Assembly: GCA_020853105.1 (NCBI GenBank)
Contig: JADYZM010000004.1
Location: forward strand, 164,563 to 228,562
Direction: 5' to 3'
Length of the DNA: 64,000 nt
Origin: Flavobacteriales bacterium
GTDB lineage: Bacteria > Bacteroidota > Bacteroidia > Flavobacteriales_E > Vicingaceae
Every line of letters begins with the position of its first letter. Within the stretch, counting starts at the first letter, position 1. Shown here piece after piece: positions 54,101 through 62,808 of the stretch. The notes under the pieces were generated by a model. The model was not told where the DNA came from. It searched no databases and saw nothing but the letters and a program-made list of their open reading frames with translations. The translations under genes were made by a program, and so were the position numbers.

Positions 54101-57054
54101 CAGGTAATCCTTATGTTGTTTCACCTACAACTACCACGACTTATACTGTTACCGGTACAGATGTTAACGGATGTTCTGCCACTTCTTCGGTTACTGTTAC
54201 CGTTGACCCCAATTGTTGTGGAAGCCTATGTAACCCTTTACCTGCACCATCAGGCATATTATCTGCAACACCACCTCCTTTTCAAAACTATTGCATCAAT
54301 AATAATATTACAGTTGTTGGAAATGTAACACTCCTTTTGAATGAGATTCAAATAGACCCTAATGTTATCATAACTGTTGATAATAATGCTGTATTAACTA
54401 TTGCAGGTTCACATTTGTATGCTTGTGATAAAATGTGGCAGGGAATTGTAGTGAAACCCGGTGGAAGAGTGGTTGTCCAATCTTTTGTTTTAGGTAATTT
54501 CTTTAATCGTTCTTCCTTAATAGAAGATGCTTTTATTGCGATTGATGTTCAGGGAGACCCCTTAATTAACAACAATCCCTTAACGGTAAGCGATGCTACT
54601 TTTAACCGAAATGAAATTAGCATTCAGATTACTGATTATTCTACTATTATAGGTTCTACTACTTATCCAATGACTATAATCAATACTGTATTTACTTCTC
54701 GTGATATTCCTTTCACACCTGGTTCGCTAATTTGGACGAATACCAATGCGATTAAAGCAACTGCCACTGTACCCATACTGCAATCACCTTATATTAATAA
54801 TGCTACTTATTCTCCGTCTAATGTAAATGCGTATTTAAAACTTCCATTTATTGCAGGAACAAGAAAACCATTGGCAGGAATAAGATTAATAAGAGTCGGG
54901 GAGACACAAACTCCTCTAACACCCATCTACCACGAAATTAAAATTGGAGCTCCGGGAAAACCTAGATTTAATGTTTTTGATAATTTATTGATAGGTATAG
55001 ATGCTCATAGTACTAATTTTACGTGTGTCAACAATGTGTTTCAAAATAACCCAGCGAACCAAAAATTAGCTGTTGCCATTAACGCTATTGCAGAAAACCT
55101 TACCAACAACAGGTTAAGAGTTATTCCTGCCGCAGGGAAAAATTTTGCCAATCGTTTTTATGATGTAGGCAGAGCAATCAATTCCATAGATTATTACGAA
55201 AACATAGCTACTTATTGTGATGTTCGCAGTTCATGGAATACTACTGCTCCTATTACTTCACCCTTTGTATTTAATGGTAAGTATGGGTTTATTATAGAAA
55301 CCAACCGATTTAAAATGGTTAATTTCTCCAATAATAGTATGTACAATATAGAAAATGGAATTACTCTTTTCGGTAATTTCGGACCATTTCAAGGTGGCGG
55401 ACCTATATTTAATGGTCAATATTCAGGGCAAATCAATATCAACAACAATACTATACGCCCACATTTACCTGGAAATACGGTTACAACCCAATATGTTGCG
55501 AATGCCATTAGCGTTAGTAATGTGGTTAATGCCAACATCTTTTTTCTTCCTAACTCTACCATTAATGTAAATAATAATAAACTTACGGAGGTATATCGTG
55601 GTATAGGCATAAGTACTTGGACAAAAAAAGATGTAAAAACCAATAACAATACTATTTCGTTGTTAGAAGATGCGTTTACGGCTACCAACCCAACTCCATT
55701 ACAATATGGTATAGCACATCAAGGCAACCGTGCAGCTACCAACTTTGGCAACAGCATTGCCGAAAATGTGGTAAATGGTTTTGGCATTACAGGCAGTGTA
55801 GTTTCAGGAAACCCAAATGTAAGGGCAATAGTTACGGCATTGTGCGGTAATCAGGTGGTGCGTTGTAACAACGTAAACAACACTTTTAAAGGCATTGAGT
55901 TTAGGGGCGATAATTTTCCTACCTCATTTACCAATAACAGCATGACCACCCACCGCTATGGTTTTGTGTTAGACAATGCCGGGTTTATTGGTGTACAAGG
56001 TAATACCACTAGCCCTACCGATAACCGATGGGTAGGTACTTGGACTGCTCCTAACTTTAAAACTGCAACATTGGCAAACCCTACAGCCTCCACTGCCATT
56101 GGCTCGGAATTATGGGTGCGGAATACCTCTAGCATATTTAACCCGAATGGATCGGGATTTGTTCAGGTAGGTTTAGCCTTACAAGATGATTATTTTAACA
56201 ATGGAAGTGCTAATAGTACCTTAAAATATGTTACCAGTAATCCAATAGTTATTGCCTGTAATAGCATATCGCCCTGCTGCCCAAGTACAGGAAAAATAGC
56301 CCGAATGGAACAGGTGATTCAGGAACAAGAACTGTTGGTAAACAACATTGTTGAAACTCGTTACATCAACAAAAATAAAGTGTATCGAATGTTACGAACT
56401 GAACCTGATTTATTGGATAGTTCGATAGTGTTGTCAGACTTCTACAACAACCGATTAACGAGTAACAGTGAAACAATGGCTGCGGTGGAAGAAGATTTTA
56501 TGCTGCCCGATGTGTTCGCTGCCCAATCCAAAACTTCTGGTATGATGGCAACCAACAGCATAGAACAAAACTACCTTACCTTTTTTGAAAGTTACATTAA
56601 ACACCAAACCGATACCATTAACGCTTCGGATAGCTTAACCCTTAGAACACTGGCTATGGGTTGCCCTTTTACTGATGGAGAAGTGGTGTATCAGGCAAGG
56701 GCTTTGTTCAATGCCATTTATATGAGCAATGTTATTTTTGAGGACAATTGTTCTTCTGGAAATGCCCGTATGATGGGTTTTACAGAAAACAATGCAAACA
56801 CAGCATCAACTGATTTGCAAGTTACTATTTACCCGAACCCAACAACCGGTGAAACAACATTGGTTATGGAGGGAGAAGATAATAATTGGTTCATTGCTGT
56901 TTCGGATATTCAAGGGCGAAAAATACACCAAAAAGCCTATACTACTAACAAAATTAACTTAAAATTAGAAGCTGATAACGGGGTATATTTTGTTCACATA
57001 ACAAACAACATTACCAATAAAACAATAACTAAAAAACTAATCATTAATAAATAA
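51184..57054 (+). CDS. Metzincin-like (leishmanolysin-type zinc ligand arrangement) T9SS-secreted giant with DUF11, Ig-like and beta-helix domains
   Basis: VILHEALHALGIGSL, then SLSHYPIGSCSNSGNYVMNPSLAPG (third His and Met-turn candidate). DUF11 repeats (ITKTAPSNACPNDVITYTIDVCNTS...). C-terminal half homologous to 43906-47787; T9SS CTD IYPNPTTGETTLV. Confidence 0.88.
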   Translation: MKKIISIVSLLVFITSLNAQNYRLPTTNADSIPDMVVYDREGNLYNVNDLRFSLPNPNNPQLQTISPTCNAGIFRLHFVDAGLNSGFDDPILGPQRQAVACQVFTDLSQLINEANSPYSSIPNLGNGNSFVEIEVRQSINTLSNPMLGMAGQYYLSSSSGIVHGTVWETINTGIDSWFGVNNSNLGNFGIYHGLMQINFGHPFYLGNNPSAIPSGDFDLYTVILHEALHALGIGSLINQNGTSKITNTNPGIYSIYDTYLTDNLTGNKLINTTNCYNSQATILPLSKLTTPCSITFDGTSTTFVSSDAIWSNGTSLSHYPIGSCSNSGNYVMNPSLAPGITRRFPNIEEVTTLCDIGYSTSGIYASTTYPSIGNCGTRVAGVNDYATYTSSAPGVNFQTAFNTPFNFSSSDILGNDENATYYECLEVVNATGILTGLLSGSVGNTITFTPNTGYSGVAILKYIPRASATGIKGNTTYIFILVSPPPLPPCTPNQCEMICYGGFEEFTSQLQYDLYTQGGFAAGWANSFSFVPQPFSDNSPDFRNTTINFPLYNACSGVFTAISAHSGISYIGLILRNFSNGDNNPEGPSLPLNSPLLPGETVTVTLWARLNNSLCQGGIQARFTNMQPCQNNTFLGNCTGLIQSPIISSPIITSNGNIWQQLTLNYTNSTTTTFTHLLINSLPATTAVFPINPIYIDDVSCIKNTPNITITKTAPSNACPNDVITYTIDVCNTSTFPANNVQITDVLSNGLTVVSGGSFTYPTQTISSLPAGGCQSFTLNAQVNVSTGTVSNTATVSSGGCLSNITTNTTTTTISQPTLNITQVASSTNPISGSTINLTIDVCNSTPNTVNNIIVETTVPSGNTILPGSGYTVLGNVITFNSFNLPAGTTTSPSCLTFIIPITVNCSGSGSICTSILSGGNSCLSQNNCTNINVVSSANLTVSPSSPTICSGQSTTLTASGANTYVWNPGNFSGNPYVVSPTTTTTYTVTGTDVNGCSATSSVTVTVDPNCCGSLCNPLPAPSGILSATPPPFQNYCINNNITVVGNVTLLLNEIQIDPNVIITVDNNAVLTIAGSHLYACDKMWQGIVVKPGGRVVVQSFVLGNFFNRSSLIEDAFIAIDVQGDPLINNNPLTVSDATFNRNEISIQITDYSTIIGSTTYPMTIINTVFTSRDIPFTPGSLIWTNTNAIKATATVPILQSPYINNATYSPSNVNAYLKLPFIAGTRKPLAGIRLIRVGETQTPLTPIYHEIKIGAPGKPRFNVFDNLLIGIDAHSTNFTCVNNVFQNNPANQKLAVAINAIAENLTNNRLRVIPAAGKNFANRFYDVGRAINSIDYYENIATYCDVRSSWNTTAPITSPFVFNGKYGFIIETNRFKMVNFSNNSMYNIENGITLFGNFGPFQGGGPIFNGQYSGQININNNTIRPHLPGNTVTTQYVANAISVSNVVNANIFFLPNSTINVNNNKLTEVYRGIGISTWTKKDVKTNNNTISLLEDAFTATNPTPLQYGIAHQGNRAATNFGNSIAENVVNGFGITGSVVSGNPNVRAIVTALCGNQVVRCNNVNNTFKGIEFRGDNFPTSFTNNSMTTHRYGFVLDNAGFIGVQGNTTSPTDNRWVGTWTAPNFKTATLANPTASTAIGSELWVRNTSSIFNPNGSGFVQVGLALQDDYFNNGSANSTLKYVTSNPIVIACNSISPCCPSTGKIARMEQVIQEQELLVNNIVETRYINKNKVYRMLRTEPDLLDSSIVLSDFYNNRLTSNSETMAAVEEDFMLPDVFAAQSKTSGMMATNSIEQNYLTFFESYIKHQTDTINASDSLTLRTLAMGCPFTDGEVVYQARALFNAIYMSNVIFEDNCSSGNARMMGFTENNANTASTDLQVTIYPNPTTGETTLVMEGEDNNWFIAVSDIQGRKIHQKAYTTNKINLKLEADNGVYFVHITNNITNKTITKKLIINK

Positions 57055-57061
57055 TTTAACT

Positions 57062-57137
57062 CTAAAATTAAATGCACAAACTTTTAATCTTTGTGCATTT
57101 AATTTTAGGTTTATTAAGTCTAAAATTAAATGCACAA
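57062..57137 (+). promoter_or_regulatory. Three-copy (+,-,+) repeat forming two mutually exclusive hairpins over a start codon
   Basis: CTAAAATTAAATGCACAAA (57062-57080), TTTGTGCATTTAATTTTAG (57090-57108), CTAAAATTAAATGCACAA (57120-57137); ATG at 57072-57074 lies in arm 1. Confidence 0.75.
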
Positions 57138-58265
57138 TATAATTTAGTACCAAATTCGAGCTTCGAGATTTATTCAAGTTGCCCGACAACTTCAGGTCAA
57201 ATTATGTTTGCCACACCTTGGCAAATTCCTAATAATGGTACTCCTGACTACTTTCACAGGTGTTCTTCCACATTTGGAGTTCCATCTTATTGCAATTGTA
57301 GTTCAGTCTATCAACAACCTAATTTAGGTGATGCTTATGTGGGTATATGGTGTTGGAATTATATAACGGATACTAGAGAATATATTCAAATTCAATTATT
57401 AGACACCTTAACTATTAATGATTGTTACGTAATTTCATTTTATACTAATCTTGTAAATTGGGCTAAAATTGCTTGTAATAACATTGGTGTTTATCTTTCT
57501 GATACTGCGATAAATTCTACTTCTTTACTAATGGAATACCCAACTCAGATAAAAAACTTTAATAACGAAATAATTACAGATACATTAGATTGGCATAGAA
57601 TAGAAGGGATATATGTTGCTAATGGAAGTGAATTATTTTTAACGATTGGCAATTTTAATAATGATTTAACAACAGACACATTAACAGTAAATTTCTCAAA
57701 TTCTAATGCTGCTTATTACTTCATAGACGATGTATCAGTAATATCCATAGACAGCATACCAGGTGGCATGCCTGCTTATGCAGGAGCAGATACCAATGTG
57801 ATAGTAGGAGATAGCGTATTTATTGGGCAAAAAATAAGTAACTTAAACTGCAATTGGTACAATGCAATAGGTAGTTTAATAGCAAGTGGTACTTCGGGCA
57901 TTTATGTAAACCCTACCGCCAGTACATTTTATGTGGTAGAACAAAACTTATGTGGTGTTATTACGTACGATACCGTAAATGTAACCGTATTGCCAACAAG
58001 TGTTTATGAACTACAAAATGAAAACAACATAAGGCTTTATCCCAACCCTAACAATGGGAGTTTTACTATCATACACAACCTTGAGGGCAAAAATTACGTT
58101 TTAGAAATAATTGATTTAATGGGTAAAATAGTGCATAGCGAAAACATTACTGCTGCCCAACAGGAAATTAGTACGCAACAGTTAAGTAAAGGATTGTACC
58201 TTGTTAATTTAAAAACAAATACAGATAAATTGGTGCATATAACAAAGATGAGTATTGTCCGTTAA
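57072..58265 (+). CDS. T9SS type A sorting domain protein, jelly-roll-like N-terminus (cassette 2, gene 2)
   Basis: NLVPNSSFEIYSSCPTTSGQ...; paralog of 47793-49001; CTD LYPNPNNGSFTIIHNLEGKNYVLEIIDLMGKIVH. Confidence 0.88.
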   Translation: MHKLLIFVHLILGLLSLKLNAQYNLVPNSSFEIYSSCPTTSGQIMFATPWQIPNNGTPDYFHRCSSTFGVPSYCNCSSVYQQPNLGDAYVGIWCWNYITDTREYIQIQLLDTLTINDCYVISFYTNLVNWAKIACNNIGVYLSDTAINSTSLLMEYPTQIKNFNNEIITDTLDWHRIEGIYVANGSELFLTIGNFNNDLTTDTLTVNFSNSNAAYYFIDDVSVISIDSIPGGMPAYAGADTNVIVGDSVFIGQKISNLNCNWYNAIGSLIASGTSGIYVNPTASTFYVVEQNLCGVITYDTVNVTVLPTSVYELQNENNIRLYPNPNNGSFTIIHNLEGKNYVLEIIDLMGKIVHSENITAAQQEISTQQLSKGLYLVNLKTNTDKLVHITKMSIVR

Positions 58266-58310
58266 GGAATGATGTTATGCCAAGATGCTATAACTAAAAA
58301 ACTAAGAGCT

Positions 58311-59108
58311 ATGAAAAAAAAATTATACTTACTTCTCTTTTTATTTTGTGCATATTCAACCCTATCAGCACAACAGCAAGTTACATGCGGAGTTTTTACC
58401 TTTGATGTTTTAATAACACCTGTTACATGTAATGGTGATTGTGATGGTGCTATTCAAATTACTAATATATCAGGAGGAACTCCTTCCTACACCACTTTTT
58501 GGTCAACAGGGAGTACAGTTCCAAGCATTTTTAATTTATGTGCCGATGATTATACGATATTTATATCTGATGCTATGGGTGATACATGCTCTATGACATT
58601 TACTGTTCCACAACCTGCACCAATTCAGGTATCAGAAATTGTTACTGATGCTTCTTGTCCCACATGTTGTGATGGAGCTATTGTATTAACGCCCACTGGA
58701 GGAACACCTCCTTATACTTATACACTATATGATTCATTAGCAAATTCATTTTTTCCTCCTTATTCTAATCTTTGCCCAAGCACTTACAACTGGTGTGTTA
58801 GTGATGCTAATGGCTGTATTACTTGTGATACGCTAGTGTTGTCATTTCCAACCTCTATAATAAGCAATAATATCGTTACTGATTTTTCTATTTATCCTAA
58901 CCCTAACAATGGGAATTTCACTATTGATGTAGGGAATTTTGAAAATGTAACTATCGAAATTTACAACATTTCAGGGCAACTTATTTTAAAGGAATTATTA
59001 TTGAAGAGCATTACACCAATTAATTTAAAAGAAAATCCAAAAGGAGTTTATTTTGTGAAAATAGCAACCGACAATAAAGCTATTGTCAGGAAGATTGCCT
59101 ATCAATGA
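58311..59108 (+). CDS. SprB-repeat-like T9SS type A sorting domain protein (cassette 2, gene 3)
   Basis: Start moved from 58269 to 58311 (signal peptide MKKKLYLLLFLFCAYSTLSAQ). Two SprB-like repeats (VTCNGDCDGAIQITNISGGTPSYTTFWSTG / ASCPTCCDGAIVLTPTGGTPPYTYTLYDS); CTD almost identical to 49013-49570. Confidence 0.87.
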   Translation: MKKKLYLLLFLFCAYSTLSAQQQVTCGVFTFDVLITPVTCNGDCDGAIQITNISGGTPSYTTFWSTGSTVPSIFNLCADDYTIFISDAMGDTCSMTFTVPQPAPIQVSEIVTDASCPTCCDGAIVLTPTGGTPPYTYTLYDSLANSFFPPYSNLCPSTYNWCVSDANGCITCDTLVLSFPTSIISNNIVTDFSIYPNPNNGNFTIDVGNFENVTIEIYNISGQLILKELLLKSITPINLKENPKGVYFVKIATDNKAIVRKIAYQ

Positions 59109-60229
59109 ATTTGCTAATGAGGTGAGTATTAGAAGGTTTTTCAAAATGAGAATAGGAGGGAGTAGCAAAAAAGCTCCCTTATAAAGAGAGCGAAGAGCAA
59201 CCAAGCTCTAACCAAAGAAACTGAATGTAGAAAACATAAAGCCACTTATTGCGACTATAAACGAACTTAAAACCACACTTGCGATAATAACCTAGCCAAA
59301 ACCAAGATTTAACGCGACTTAACCAAAAGAACCATTTAATAGGATTGATACGAGCATTAATAAGAACACATAACATAATAAATAATTTAAATGAACCCTT
59401 GGCAATACGCCAAGTTAAGCGTTCACAATGGTTTTGAGTGAGGTAAATGCAAGGAGTAAAGCGGTTTACGGTGCGGTAGCACAGCGTGTTAGCTAAATAG
59501 CTTTACTACATTTTATCCTTGCAATTTCCCGAACCAATAACCATAACTTTGCTGCAACTTGTGTGTGTCAACCCAAAATCATCAAACTAATTATCGAAAC
59601 ATAGAATTATGTTAAATAGAAAGGCGTGTTGGCAGGAAAGAAATGCGGGCAAGCGTTTGGCTGTGAATGTGCAAATGCTTAGTAATACATGAAAGGCGTT
59701 TACGTTTCCCGATGAAAATCGGGACTACTTTAATAGTATTACTAGCATTTGTACAGAGAGCGTTGAAGCATATTTCTTTCTTGATTTTTTGGTTCTTTTT
59801 TATCAAGAAAAAAGAATAAATCAAACCAATCCAGTGAACGCAGCATAGAAAAATGCGAAATGAAGCCTTATTAAGGCAAACGCATTTTTTGTATGCAAGT
59901 GAACTACCACATAATTTTTTTGAGCGAGGGCAAAAGAATAAATTTTTTAAAAAAGAAAGGCATGTGCGGCTATTTAATATAATGGCTAATTATAAGGACA
60001 AAACGATAACCTTATAAAAATCTAAACTTCCTGAGAATCGAATATTTTTAAATTTACGGAGAATTACCTTGAATACGAGAATTAAGAAGCGTTGGAATGT
60101 GCGTTCTATTTACCCGCCAGGGCGAAACGAAGTGGAGACATAATATTCATTATAATTGACAAAACGAATTAAATACACCAATAAATAAACACTATCGTTT
60201 TGTCTTATAATTAATATTATGTTAAATAG
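59109..60229. repeat. Composite non-coding repeat, copy B (~1.12 kb)
   Basis: Collinear with 49571-50751, including ...GAACCCTTGGCAATACGCCAAG..., TTATGTTAAATAG twice, and CCCGCCAGGGCGAAACGAAGTGGAGACATAATA. Confidence 0.9.
59970..60229. mobile_element. MITE-like element B with imperfect terminal inverted repeats
   Basis: Left CTATTTAATATAATGGCTAATTATAAGGACAAAACGATAA; right CTATCGTTTTGTCTTATAATTAATATTATGTTAAATAG. Confidence 0.65.
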
Positions 60230-60307
60230 AAACAAAATAAATTGTAATTATTCCAAGACTATATTGATTTATTCTAAAACGAAAAATTTATTCAATAAAT
60301 TTGTTTC

Positions 60308-62794
60308 ATGAGTAATAATAAGATATTTATTGATGTAATTCTCCCCGTTTCTGTACCAAACACATTTACTTATTACTACTACAAAAAAAATAATGAAAAT
60401 GAAAATTTAATAGTTGGGCAACGTGTTGTGGTTCCTTTTGGAAAAGGAAATAAATTATACACGGCTATAGTAAAAAAAATCCATCAAATTGAGCCAACAG
60501 AATATTTGGCAAAAGAAATAAACAGCATATTGGATAATGCTCCAATTGTTAATACGTATCAATTTCAACTTTGGGAATGGATATCAGACTATTACATTGC
60601 CAATCTGGGCGATGTTTTTAACGCGGCTTTACCAAATGCTTTCAAAATAAATATTGAAACAAAGATTTATAAAAACCTGAATTATGAAGGTGATCCTATT
60701 AACGATTTAAGTGATACTGAATATCTTATTTATGAAGCTCTTGAGGTTAGAAATACATTAGAAATGATTGAAATTTCTGAAATATTATCAGGAATTTCCA
60801 TTCACAAAACCATAAAATCTTTAATTGAAAAACGAGCTGTAGTACTTGGCGAAGAGTTAAAAGAAAAATACAAACCAAAGTTAATACCATTTGTTCGATT
60901 ATCAAGCTATGCAAACGAAGAGCAAAACCTTAAAATTATATTTGAAAACCTTTCAAAAAAGCCAAAACAAACTGAAATCCTGCTGTCTTTTTTAAAACTA
61001 AACAATAGGTACCACTCTCCTACTCTGGAAGTTAATAAAATTGAGTTACAAAAAACTACAAATGCTACATCAGTTGCCATAAATCAGATGGTAGAAAGCG
61101 GAATATTTGAAATTTACGAAAAAGAAGATAGTCGGTTAAAATATGAATTTCAACAAAGTAATGGTGAAGTTACACTGAATGAACACCAGCAACAAGCGTA
61201 CAAACAAATCAAAGATAGTTTTAATGAAAAAGATGTTACTCTACTTTTTGGAATTACCGGTTCCGGAAAAACCGAAATTTATATTAAATTAATAAAAGAT
61301 GCTATTTCAGATGGAAAACAAGTGTTATATCTGCTACCTGAAATTGCTTTGACTACTCAACTCATTGTTCGACTACAAAAAGTATTTGGAAATCGAATTG
61401 GAGTGTATCATTCTAAGTTTAATGAAAATGAAAGGGCAGAAGTGTGGAACGAAGTTCTTAAAAACAATAATGAGAAGTTTCAAATCATTATGGGAGCACG
61501 CTCTGCTTTGTTTTTACCCTTTAGTAATTTGGGGTTGATAATTGTTGACGAAGAACATGAAACATCATACAAACAGTTTGATCCGGCTCCACGCTACCAA
61601 GCTAGAGACACATCTATTGTACTGGCAAAACTACACAACGCAAAGATTCTTCTGGGCTCTGCAACCCCGTCAGTAGAAAGTTATTACAATGCTTTACAAA
61701 AAAAATACGGATACGTTGAATTGAATAATAGATTTGGAGGGATGCTTCTTCCACAGGTATTTTGCTCCGATGTTAAGGAAGCTACACGAAAAAAACAAAT
61801 GAAGTCTCATTTTACCCCTGAAATGATTCAACATATTGATGAAGCAATAAAAAATAAAGAGCAAATAATACTTTTTCAAAACCGACGCGGATATGCTCCC
61901 TTTATGGTTTGCGAAGATTGCGGACAAGTTCCAAATTGTAAGCATTGCGATGTTTCATTAACCTACCATAAAGCCAGCAATCAGTTGAAATGCCACTACT
62001 GCGGAAGTAGCAAAAAAATGGTTAGTTCTTGCCCTGCATGTGGAAGCAATAGAATAGTTTTAAAAGGATTCGGAACCGAACAAATTGAGGAGGAATTGGA
62101 AATCTATTTTCCGTCTATTCGAATTGCTAGAATGGATGCAGATACAACCCGAAACAAAAATGCCTATCGCCAGATAATCAATACTTTTGAAGACCGTAAC
62201 ATTGATGTGTTGGTAGGAACCCAAATGGTAACAAAAGGTTTGGACTTTGACAATGTAGCTTTGGTCGGAATCTTAAATGCAGATTCTATGCTTCATTTCC
62301 CTGATTTTAGAGCTTTTGAAAGAGCTTTTCAACTCATGTGTCAGGTTAGTGGTAGAGCCGGTCGAAGAAACAAACGCGGAAAAGTATTGATTCAAACCTA
62401 TGAGCCTTTTCACACAGTCATTCAGCAAGTAATAAAAAACGATTACAAAGGAATGTACGAGTACGAAATTTTACAACGACGAAATTTTAATTATCCTCCT
62501 TTTGTTCGAATAATTTTATTCACATTGAAACATGTGTCGGCTGACCAATTAAATCAGGGTGCTGATGAATTTGCAAATGAGTTGAAATCAAGTTTTGGAA
62601 ATCGTGTTTTAGGACCCGAGTTTCCTATAATTTCTCGCATAAAAAATCAATACCAAAAAAATATCCTTTTAAAAGTTGAACGGACATTTTCTGTCGAAGC
62701 TACCAGAAGTTTAATATTAGCTGTTAAAAATAAATTTGAGGTATCCAGTAAATACAAATCTGTTAAAATTCAAATAGATGTTGACCCGTACTAG
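60308..62794 (+). CDS. priA: Primosomal protein N' (replication restart helicase PriA)
   Basis: LLFGITGSGKTEIYIKLI, VDEEHETSYKQFDPAPRYQARD, paired zinc-binding CxxC motifs, C-terminal helicase motifs. Confidence 0.97.
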   Translation: MSNNKIFIDVILPVSVPNTFTYYYYKKNNENENLIVGQRVVVPFGKGNKLYTAIVKKIHQIEPTEYLAKEINSILDNAPIVNTYQFQLWEWISDYYIANLGDVFNAALPNAFKINIETKIYKNLNYEGDPINDLSDTEYLIYEALEVRNTLEMIEISEILSGISIHKTIKSLIEKRAVVLGEELKEKYKPKLIPFVRLSSYANEEQNLKIIFENLSKKPKQTEILLSFLKLNNRYHSPTLEVNKIELQKTTNATSVAINQMVESGIFEIYEKEDSRLKYEFQQSNGEVTLNEHQQQAYKQIKDSFNEKDVTLLFGITGSGKTEIYIKLIKDAISDGKQVLYLLPEIALTTQLIVRLQKVFGNRIGVYHSKFNENERAEVWNEVLKNNNEKFQIIMGARSALFLPFSNLGLIIVDEEHETSYKQFDPAPRYQARDTSIVLAKLHNAKILLGSATPSVESYYNALQKKYGYVELNNRFGGMLLPQVFCSDVKEATRKKQMKSHFTPEMIQHIDEAIKNKEQIILFQNRRGYAPFMVCEDCGQVPNCKHCDVSLTYHKASNQLKCHYCGSSKKMVSSCPACGSNRIVLKGFGTEQIEEELEIYFPSIRIARMDADTTRNKNAYRQIINTFEDRNIDVLVGTQMVTKGLDFDNVALVGILNADSMLHFPDFRAFERAFQLMCQVSGRAGRRNKRGKVLIQTYEPFHTVIQQVIKNDYKGMYEYEILQRRNFNYPPFVRIILFTLKHVSADQLNQGADEFANELKSSFGNRVLGPEFPIISRIKNQYQKNILLKVERTFSVEATRSLILAVKNKFEVSSKYKSVKIQIDVDPY

Positions 62795-62808
62795 TTTTTT
62801 GAGTCTTG

